A stretch of 19,826 nt of DNA from contig JAIRMX010000026.1 of assembly GCA_031258375.1 (NCBI GenBank), positions 1 to 19,826 of the forward strand, read 5' to 3'. Below are positions 14,825 to 19,826 of the stretch, piece after piece. The notes below the pieces were generated by a model, which saw only the letters and a list, made by a program, of their open reading frames with translations, was not told where the DNA came from and searched no databases. This stretch comes from Elusimicrobiota bacterium. GTDB lineage: Bacteria > Elusimicrobiota > Elusimicrobia > Elusimicrobiales > Elusimicrobiaceae. Every line of letters begins with the position of its first letter. Within the stretch, counting starts at the first letter, position 1. The position numbers and the translations under genes are program-made.

Positions 14825-15328
14825 TTATTCCTCGCGTACATTTTTAGTATTAAATCTATTTCTCAAACAATCAAATTGGCTGAAAGAAGGCGCTTTACAA
14901 TCGCATACCACACGGTTTTTATTAACCCCGCAAATCGCACACAAACCTTTACATTCAGACGAACATATATCTCGAATGTTTTCAAGCAAAGCCATTGTTT
15001 GCTTAGCAATATACATTATATCAATTATTTCGTTTTTATTGGGATATAACTGCGTAAACTCTTCATTAAACGATTTATTAAATCCTTCAAGACAGCGGGA
15101 ACACTGCGCCTCCATCACGCCGCTGATATTGCCCTGCGCAAGCACTTCTTTGGATAATACGGAAAATTTAAGTTTAAGTTCGGCTTCTTTTAATTTTACG
15201 GGCGGACGCAAAATGTCGCAAAAATCTTTTGGGTTAAGCAACGCGCTGCAATTAAGACCTTTCATATCGATGATATCGCGCGTTCTAAAAACTAAATCCG
15301 TCGGAATTTCGTAGTTTTTGTAATTCAT
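14825..15328 (-). CDS. DUF177 (YceD) protein
   Basis: A 167-residue member of the DUF177/YceD family, whose gene usually precedes rpmF as it does here. The E. coli member has been linked to 23S rRNA accumulation. The central CSRCLEGF Cys pair is family-typical. The C-terminal part adds a Cys-rich tail (CSSECKGLCAICGVNKN, then CDC) that looks like a metal site, a version seen in many non-enterobacterial members. No Shine-Dalgarno is visible before the ATG. It is the first gene of the operon. The AT-rich DNA upstream (15329-15420) probably holds the promoter, but I see no clear -35/-10 pair. Confidence 0.9.
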   Translation of the reverse strand: MNYKNYEIPTDLVFRTRDIIDMKGLNCSALLNPKDFCDILRPPVKLKEAELKLKFSVLSKEVLAQGNISGVMEAQCSRCLEGFNKSFNEEFTQLYPNKNEIIDIMYIAKQTMALLENIRDICSSECKGLCAICGVNKNRVVCDCKAPSFSQFDCLRNRFNTKNVREE

Positions 15329-15408
15329 ATTTTTTATTTTTTACTAATTTACACTTCCAAACTGAAACCAAAATACTCTTTTTATATAATTCTATCATTT
15401 TAAAGCCT

Positions 15409-15455
15409 ATAAACAAAAAACCGCTTGAAAATTTTCATTTGTAAGTGGTTCTATA
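15409..15455 (-). terminator. Possible terminator of the pilin transcript
   Basis: On the minus strand ACCACTT and AAGCGGT flank the perfect palindrome TGAAAATTTTCA and are followed by TTTTTTG. The outer stem has one A-C mismatch, so it is weak. It lies about 140 nt past the pilin stop. The remaining DNA between 15329 and 15592 includes a short GC-rich patch at 15491-15525 that I cannot assign. Confidence 0.3.
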
Positions 15456-15592
15456 AATTTCCAAAAATATTTATATAAATTAGTATAACACGGCGGCCGG
15501 AAGTAGCTGGCGGACGCGGCAGATTTTCTTTTTTCAAGAGCAGATTTTAATTCCCGTATTATTATCAATTATAAATATAACTTAGGCCGCGA

Positions 15593-16084
15593 CTATTTTA
15601 ACAGGTAATAAGAATGTTGCCCGTACACAATAGAAGTGTCCAAATTTCCTATCATCTCGCATATTTCACGGGCTTTTTCATTATTTTCTAAGGCAATACA
15701 CCATTTTTTCCCTCCGTAGACAGAGGCATTGCCTGTGAATTCATACATAGGATAATCAGCGTTGTCAATTCCTGCAAAGCAGGTATAATTTGCAAGACAA
15801 TGATAATGATATTTTGATTTTTTATCTTCATCGGACATATTGTCTTTAAGTTTTTCCTGTGGAATTGTTATTGATAAATCTTCAATATTGTTAGTATATT
15901 CATCGTGAATTAAATAATATTCTTCCTGACCTTTGAGTATGGCGTTGAGCATTGTAAGCGCTTCTGCCGAACGGCTGCGGCGCACAGCCTTGTAATACTG
16001 CGGCAACGCAATAGCGGCGAGAATGGCGATTATTAATACGACAACTAATAATTCAATCAGCGTAAAACCTTCTTTCTTTTTCAT
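15593..16084 (-). CDS. Type IV pilin-like / pseudopilin protein
   Basis: A 163-residue prepilin. The leader MKKKEG ends before FTLIELLVVVLIIAILAAIALPQY: prepilin peptidase should cut after Gly6 and methylate the Phe, and Glu at +5 is present. The hydrophobic helix is followed by YYKAVRRSRSAEAL and a soluble head with Cys residues near the C-terminus (KKWCIAL... REICEMIG) that may form a disulfide loop. Elusimicrobiota carry many such genes; it could be a pilus subunit or a secretion pseudopilin. GAGG lies 6 nt before the ATG. Upstream on the same strand lie structured element R1 and then RNA element E2, so the mRNA may have a long structured leader. Confidence 0.9.
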   Translation of the reverse strand: MKKKEGFTLIELLVVVLIIAILAAIALPQYYKAVRRSRSAEALTMLNAILKGQEEYYLIHDEYTNNIEDLSITIPQEKLKDNMSDEDKKSKYHYHCLANYTCFAGIDNADYPMYEFTGNASVYGGKKWCIALENNEKAREICEMIGNLDTSIVYGQHSYYLLK

Positions 16085-16105
16085 AATTTACCTCTTTGTC
16101 TTTTT

Positions 16106-16240
16106 CTCCCTTTTGTAAAGGGAGTGCCGCTTTAGCGGCGAGGGATTTAATACCGGCTTTAAAACGGCTTATATTAAATCTCTCTTCCGACTTGCGGACT
16201 TTCGTCCTTAAGTCTCCTTCTCTCTTTACTAAAGAGAGAA
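16106..16240 (-). repeat. Structured repeat R, copy 1, upstream of the pilin gene
   Basis: A 135-nt element matching 19387-19518, in the sense direction of the pilin. In RNA order its hairpins are 16240-16218 (10 bp, CTCTCTTT arms), 16214-16189 (GACTT/AAGTC with inner GGAC-GAAA-GTCC), 16180-16144 (GATTTAATA/TATTAAATC), 16139-16126 (GCCGC-TAAA-GCGGC) and 16124-16106 (CTCCCTTT/AAAGGGAG). The inner stem GGAC/GTCC is GAAC/GTTC in copy 2, and the loop changes from GAAA to GCAA; both are GNRA. It ends 21 nt before the pilin ATG. It may be a leader RNA or a dispersed palindromic repeat. Confidence 0.75.
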
Positions 16241-16260
16241 AATAACTGCTTTTTGTCCAA

Positions 16261-16529
16261 TAAAAACGGCCGTTATATTTGAGCTATTTACGGTAACCCG
16301 AATATAACAGCCGTGGTTTACCGCCTTTCGGCGGTAAACGCTCGGCACAAAATATTGGGATTATAAGTTCCAATACTTTGTGCCTGATAACGAGCTGCTC
16401 TTGGACCGTAAATAGCTTTTGATATCTCAAAAGCTCTCCTTGTTCTTCACAAGGTTCCAAAAACAGAATCAAATTTTTATAAGCTTTTGCAGCTTACATA
16501 TAACAACGGTTCTCCTACATTTTTTGCTT
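16261..16529 (-). ncRNA. Structured RNA element E, copy 2
   Basis: The second copy of the 3707-3976 element, same strand. Hairpins (plus coordinates) are 16480-16496, 16438-16454, 16414-16435 (9 bp perfect), 16344-16384 and 16316-16339 (GAAA loop). The 13-bp terminator-like stem pairs 16302-16314 with 16266-16278 without mismatch and is followed by five U. Its loop carries 16282-16294, a perfect 13-bp complement of 16405-16417, where copy 1 has different but still paired bases. The conserved 5' GUUGUUAUAU (16508-16499) can also pair with the terminator's 3' arm (10 bp with two G-U). It lies upstream of R1 and the pilin gene on the same strand. Confidence 0.8.
16266..16314 (-). terminator. Terminator-like stem at the 3' end of RNA element E2
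   Basis: On the minus strand ACGGCTGTTATAT (16314-16302) pairs fully with ATATAACGGCCGT (16278-16266), 13 bp with one U-G, followed by UUUUU. Its 23-nt loop takes part in the predicted pseudoknot. Confidence 0.7.
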
Positions 16530-16535
16530 GTTTTT

Positions 16536-16544
16536 ATTATAACA
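16536..16544 (-). promoter_or_regulatory. Extended -10 promoter of RNA element E2
   Basis: TGTTATAAT on the minus strand (16544-16536) is a perfect extended -10. The hexamer 19 bp upstream (CGTACA, 16566-16561) is a poor -35. It lies just after the subtilase stop codon, 28 nt before the conserved RNA, matching the layout of copy E1. Confidence 0.65.
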
Positions 16545-16575
16545 CATTTTTATCGCGTTTTGTACGGTTCACAAT

Positions 16576-17814
16576 TCAAACCGCAGACATTATTTTAGAA
16601 GCGTCGGGCAACCCGTTTCCTCGCTTTTGGGACGGCGCCGAGGGAACTGCGGAACTTATCTTTTGCAACACGCCGTATATTTGCGCGGGCGAGGGCTGCG
16701 AACCGTTTTTTTTCCGCCATTCCTGTATTATCAGCGCGGCAATTCCGCTTATATAAGCTGCGGAATACGAAGTGCCGCCGTCGAGCCAAACATAATCGTT
16801 ATCATTACCGAGCGCAAATATGTCTTCGCCGGGAGCAATGAAATCAAGCCCGGCTCCAAAGCTGGAATAAGGAACAATTTGTTTATTTTTTGACATTGCC
16901 CCCACGCCTATAACGAAATTATAAGCCGCGGGATAAAGCAGCCCGCCTGAATTATTGCCGGCCGCCGCTACTATTACGATGCCGCTGTCATAGGCTTTTT
17001 TGAGAATGCTTTCAAGCCGTTCGTCGCCGCCGCTTAACCCGTAGCTTATGTTTATGATATCAATTTTATTATCGGGTCTGGCCGCATTATATTCCAAAAC
17101 GCTGTTTACCGCGTTTTCTATATGCACGTTATTTGTTTTGTGCTCGTTATTTTCCTTATAAGTAATTTTATAGGACTTTACGCGCGCGCCGGAAGCAACG
17201 GATTTAAAACCCCTCTCGGAATTATTTCCTCCGACTAAAATGCCCGTAACAGCCGTGCCATGCCCAAATTCGTCGCCGGGTTGTCCCGCCCCGGTTACGT
17301 CCATAACGTCAACTTTACCGTTCAAATTTCCATGCGGCGAAACGCCGGAATCGAAAACCGCTATATTAACGCCGCTGCCGTTCAAATATTCGGGAAGAGA
17401 GGACAAACCTAAAACTTCTCTCGGCCATCCTTTTGAGACATTAGGTATATCGGAACGAGTTCTTATATAGCGCACGCTTGTATAATGATGCGACGGCTGT
17501 TGATAATTAGGAGCTGAATTAATCACGGTTTTACCTTGACGAGGCGCGGGGTGTACAACGGCAGGAGTTGCAGGCGCATACGGAACATAAACAGGCGCGG
17601 TATCTACGACAACCGCACGCGGCTGCACTGCGGCGGCAGGAGCAGGCTGGCGGTATAGCGGAGGCTGTTTTTCTTCAGGCCGTTTATCTTCCTCCAGCAT
17701 GCGCTGCTGGTCGCGCGGATTAAAAGTTCCGCGCGGAATTTGTCTTATGCTGGTTTGAGCCGCAATTAATACTGGCGCGCATAATAATAAAACAGCCGAA
17801 ATAATTTTTTTCAT
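16576..17814 (-). CDS. Secreted subtilisin-like serine protease (S8)
   Basis: A 412-residue exported protease. A signal peptide (about 1-20, ending LIAAQ) is followed by a Pro/Ala/Gln-rich spacer (about 45-110) and a subtilase domain (about 145-412). The triad is visible: Asp155 in AVFDSGV, His185 in GHGTAVTG and Ser349 in GGTSYSAA, with Asn287 (AAAGNNSG) as oxyanion residue. The motifs differ from the classical HGTHVAG and GTSMAAP, which is usual for distant subtilases. No typical inhibitor-like propeptide is seen; the Pro-rich spacer takes its place. It overlaps nadE by 4 nt (ATGA), so the two are co-translated. The substrate is unknown; it probably acts outside the cytoplasm. Confidence 0.9.
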   Translation of the reverse strand: MKKIISAVLLLCAPVLIAAQTSIRQIPRGTFNPRDQQRMLEEDKRPEEKQPPLYRQPAPAAAVQPRAVVVDTAPVYVPYAPATPAVVHPAPRQGKTVINSAPNYQQPSHHYTSVRYIRTRSDIPNVSKGWPREVLGLSSLPEYLNGSGVNIAVFDSGVSPHGNLNGKVDVMDVTGAGQPGDEFGHGTAVTGILVGGNNSERGFKSVASGARVKSYKITYKENNEHKTNNVHIENAVNSVLEYNAARPDNKIDIINISYGLSGGDERLESILKKAYDSGIVIVAAAGNNSGGLLYPAAYNFVIGVGAMSKNKQIVPYSSFGAGLDFIAPGEDIFALGNDNDYVWLDGGTSYSAAYISGIAALIIQEWRKKNGSQPSPAQIYGVLQKISSAVPSAPSQKRGNGLPDASKIMSAV

Positions 17815-18599
17815 TTGTTAAGCGCTATTCCCGGCGCAAGCTGACGCCGTTTAAAAGCGCTGCTTTCTATTTTTTGTATAATTCTTTTTACGTCGGTTTT
17901 ATTGGATTTGGACTTTTTTGCAATATCCGCGAGTTGCGCTTTTTTAAAAATATATTCTTCTATTATAATATCAAGTTGTTCGTAAGGCAGAAGCTCGTCG
18001 CTGTCTTTTTGATTTGGCGCAAGCTCCGCCGAAGGCGCGCGGGCGATTATCTCGCGCGGAATAATTTCTTTATTTCTATTAATATATTCGGCAAGTTTAT
18101 AAACTTCCGTTTTATATAAATTTGCCAGAGGAGCAAGCGAACCGCAAGTGTCTCCGTATAAAGTACAATAGCCCGTGTAAATTTCGCTGCGGTTGCCGGT
18201 GGCCAAAACGGCGCCGTTCAATTGATTGGCAAACGTCATTAAAATAATCCCGCGCAAACGCGATTGCAAATTCTGCTCTGCAAGCGGGCAAAGACCCGAG
18301 GGAAATTCTTCTTTAAATTCTTTTAGTGCCAAATCAAAAAACGGGATTATAGGCCGCAGCGTGAAATTAATGCGTAAATTTCCCGCAAGCCGCGCGGCGG
18401 ATTCATTGCTTAACTTCGAAGTATATTTTGAAGGCATAGCCGCGCCGAAAACATTTCTCGCGCCAAGAGCGTCAGCCGCTAAAACGGCAACCACTGCGCT
18501 GTCCAATCCGCCGCTTAGGCCTATTATCGCTCGTTTAATGCCGGTTGCGCGGCCAAATTCTTTTATGCCTTTAATCAATTGCGTATAAATTTTTTTCAT
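17811..18599 (-). CDS. nadE: NAD+ synthetase, ammonia-dependent type
   Basis: A 262-residue enzyme making NAD+ from deamido-NAD+ with ATP. The ATP pyrophosphatase loop SGGLDS is at 29-34, and GNRSEIYTGYCTLYGDTCGSLAP is the conserved deamido-NAD-binding and metal region. The C-terminus has SSAFKRRQLAP, matching the family's (N/H)KRxxP motif. No glutaminase domain precedes it, so ammonia or a separate amidotransferase supplies nitrogen. A TATAAT on the minus strand (18620-18615) lies 15 nt before the ATG and no Shine-Dalgarno is visible. The last codons overlap the protease start. Confidence 0.95.
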   Translation of the reverse strand: MKKIYTQLIKGIKEFGRATGIKRAIIGLSGGLDSAVVAVLAADALGARNVFGAAMPSKYTSKLSNESAARLAGNLRINFTLRPIIPFFDLALKEFKEEFPSGLCPLAEQNLQSRLRGIILMTFANQLNGAVLATGNRSEIYTGYCTLYGDTCGSLAPLANLYKTEVYKLAEYINRNKEIIPREIIARAPSAELAPNQKDSDELLPYEQLDIIIEEYIFKKAQLADIAKKSKSNKTDVKRIIQKIESSAFKRRQLAPGIALNK

Positions 18600-18614
18600 A
18601 ACTATATTCTACTA

Positions 18615-18620
18615 ATTATA
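18615..18620 (-). promoter_or_regulatory. -10 box of the nadE-protease unit
   Basis: TATAAT on the minus strand, 15 nt before the nadE ATG, leaves a leader of about 8 nt. No clear -35 is seen. Confidence 0.45.
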
Positions 18621-18672
18621 AAAATTATGTACCATATATTTGTAGGTATTTTTTAAAACGAGAGGTTCACAA

Positions 18673-19179
18673 ATGAAAAGATTATTAGCGGCCGCGGTAT
18701 TAATTGCGGCTTTTGCGGCAAATGCCGCGGCGGAAAGCCCGGTGAAACTTTCTCTGTTTGACCAGATTGCATGGCCTCAAACGGAAAAAGCAAATGTTGT
18801 TATCGGCTTAATTGATAACAATACTCCGGCGGTACATGGCGTCGACCTGAACTTATTTTCCGCCCGCACCGACGAACTGCGCGGCCTTCAAAGCGCGTGG
18901 ATTTATAATAGAGCGACGGATATGAAAGGCTTACAGTATTCAATCGTAACCAGAACCGATAACGCTGTCGGCGTTGAACTCGGCGTGGCGAATTTTGCCG
19001 GCACTTTCACAGGTTTGCAATATGGCTTTTATAACAAGGCGGATAATTTTACCGGCTTACAACTTGGTTTTGTAAATAATATTAATACTATTGATAAAGG
19101 TTTACAAATCGGTCTTGTTAATATAATCCATAACAACGGCTGGCTGCCTTTTATGGTAATAGTAAACGGCAGGTTTTAA
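18673..19179 (+). CDS. GLQ-repeat surface protein (LA_2272-like)
   Basis: A 168-residue exported protein with an Ala-rich signal peptide (MKRLLAAAVLIAAFAANAAA, cleavage near residue 20). The mature part consists of short beta repeats, each with a 'GLQ' turn: RGLQSAWIYNRA, KGLQYSIVTRTD, TGLQYGFYNKAD, TGLQLGFVNNIN and KGLQIGLVNII, ending NNGWLPFMVIVNGRF. This pattern fits the surface repeat family often labelled LA_2272; the function is unknown, and an outer-membrane or surface beta-structure is likely. The family name is from memory and less certain than the repeat itself. AGAGGT lies 6 nt before the ATG. A terminator hairpin follows 13 nt after the stop, so it is a single-gene unit. Confidence 0.82.
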   Translation: MKRLLAAAVLIAAFAANAAAESPVKLSLFDQIAWPQTEKANVVIGLIDNNTPAVHGVDLNLFSARTDELRGLQSAWIYNRATDMKGLQYSIVTRTDNAVGVELGVANFAGTFTGLQYGFYNKADNFTGLQLGFVNNINTIDKGLQIGLVNIIHNNGWLPFMVIVNGRF

Positions 19180-19192
19180 CTTTCTAAAACAT

Positions 19193-19227
19193 AACAAAAG
19201 CTCCTGTTTTTCACGGGAGCTTTTGTT
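19193..19227 (+). terminator. Intrinsic terminator after the GLQ-repeat gene
   Basis: AACAAAAGCTCC (19193-19204) and GGAGCTTTTGTT (19216-19227) form a perfect 12-bp stem with an 11-nt loop, 13 nt past the stop codon. The 3' arm itself carries the T-rich run. Confidence 0.75.
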
Positions 19228-19310
19228 AAAATGAACTATTTTGCATAAAGTTAAGAATTATATGAAGCATAGAGATTTATCTAAAAACTTTTCGTTTAAT
19301 AATGGAGATA

Positions 19311-19367
<57 letters not shown>

Positions 19368-19386
19368 AAATTAATTTCTGATTTTT

Positions 19387-19518
19387 TTCTCTCTTTCGTA
19401 AAGAGAGAAGGAGACTTAGGAACGCAAGTTCATAAGTCGGAAGAGAGATTTAAGGACAGTTCTAACAACAATATTAAATCCCTCGCCGCCAAAGCGGCTC
19501 TCCCTTTACAAAAGGGAG
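19387..19518 (+). repeat. Structured repeat R, copy 2, upstream of the second pilin gene
   Basis: A 132-nt element matching R1, in the sense direction of the pilin at 19607. Hairpins are 19387-19409 (10 bp), 19413-19438 (GACTTA/TAAGTC with inner GAAC-GCAA-GTTC), 19447-19480 (GATTTAA/TTAAATC), 19485-19498 (GCCGC-CAAA-GCGGC) and 19500-19518 (8 bp). The interior of the third stem (19454-19473) has diverged from R1 while its arms are kept. The distance to the ATG is 88 nt. Confidence 0.75.
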
Positions 19519-19606
19519 AATATTTCTTAATTTCCAAATTTAATTGTTTTAGTTTAGTAAAGTCTTTGCGCATGCAAAGGCTTATTTTATGTATGGAGGA
19601 AGTACT

Positions 19607-19826
19607 ATGAGTATCAGAAACAAAAAAGCATTTACTTTAATTGAAATGCTAGTTGTAGTATTAATTATCGGCATTCTCGCCGCAATTGCTCTGCCGCAAT
19701 ACTGGTTAGCTGTCAGAAAAAGCAGTTCCGCTAAAACTCTCACTCTCCTTAAATCACTCGGAAACGCTCAAAGACTTTATTTCCTGCAAAACGATTCCTA
19801 CGCCGAATCATTTGAAGCTTTAGACA
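19607..19826 (+). CDS. Type IV pilin-like protein (partial, runs off the window)
   Basis: The first 73 codons of a second prepilin. The leader MSIRNKKA precedes FTLIEMLVVVLIIGILAAIALPQY, with Glu at +5. The residue before the cleavage site is Ala rather than the usual Gly; prepilin peptidases tolerate Ala in some pseudopilins. The sequence continues WLAVRKSSSAKTLTLLKSLGNAQRLYFLQNDSYAESFEAL, clearly related to the pilin at 15593-16084 over the whole visible part. GGAGG lies 7 nt before the ATG. Upstream lie R2 and the (TCTG)13 tract. Confidence 0.9.
   Translation, partial: MSIRNKKAFTLIEMLVVVLIIGILAAIALPQYWLAVRKSSSAKTLTLLKSLGNAQRLYFLQNDSYAESFEALD

Noticed and set aside
15491..15525. GC-rich patch between the pilin and DUF177 genes
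   Set aside because: Too short to assign; no clear stem, frame or match within the window.

Overview
The window fits a Gram-negative, low-GC, gut- or host-associated bacterium, most probably of the Elusimicrobiota (Elusimicrobium/Endomicrobium relatives). The reasons are genes for LPS sugar activation (rfaE1, kdsB), lipoproteins and exported proteins, pilin-like genes with GFTLIELLVV-type N-termini, a KYVSFFPTPHVYYSS-type exported protein, and AT-rich intergenic DNA. The lineage is inferred from protein style alone. No rRNA, tRNA or CRISPR array was seen.

Layout. 1-2.6 kb: a DUF3108 lipoprotein (+) converges with an AAA/DUF4143 ATPase (-). 2.55-4.2 kb: an intergenic stretch with a 37-bp copied piece of rfaE1, an unknown exported protein (-), a structured RNA (copy E1) on the minus strand, and a 114-bp MITE with 20-bp inverted repeats and an 8-bp target duplication. 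4.2-5.9 kb: rfaE1-kdsB operon (+). 5.9-6.7 kb: AT-rich, with a doubtful small ORF and a truncated nucleotidyltransferase. 6.7-9.7 kb: lipA (-) and a TPR-SpoIID gene (+) diverge from a 19-bp promoter and both look leaderless. 9.7-11.85 kb: an exported protein and a membrane-anchored ankyrin protein (-). 11.9-15.3 kb: the DUF177-rpmF-plsX-fabG-acpP-rnc operon (-), which lacks fabH, fabD and fabF. 15.6-16.6 kb: a pilin (-) preceded by a second structured element (R1) and the second RNA copy (E2). 16.6-18.6 kb: nadE and a secreted subtilase (-), overlapping by 4 nt. 18.7-19.8 kb: a GLQ-repeat surface protein with terminator (+), a (TCTG)13 tract, element R2, and a partial second pilin.

The most notable content is non-coding. 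The E element occurs twice, about 12.5 kb apart, each time on the minus strand, behind an extended -10 promoter and upstream of a same-strand gene for an exported protein. Its arms differ between copies by compensatory changes, several loops are GNRA on the minus strand only, and it ends in a terminator-like stem plus U-run. The terminator loop can pair upstream (pseudoknot), and the conserved 5' end can pair with the terminator's 3' arm. This suggests a previously unrecognised attenuator/riboswitch-like leader or small RNA family. A second family, R, also with compensatory changes and GNRA loops, precedes both pilin genes in the sense orientation.
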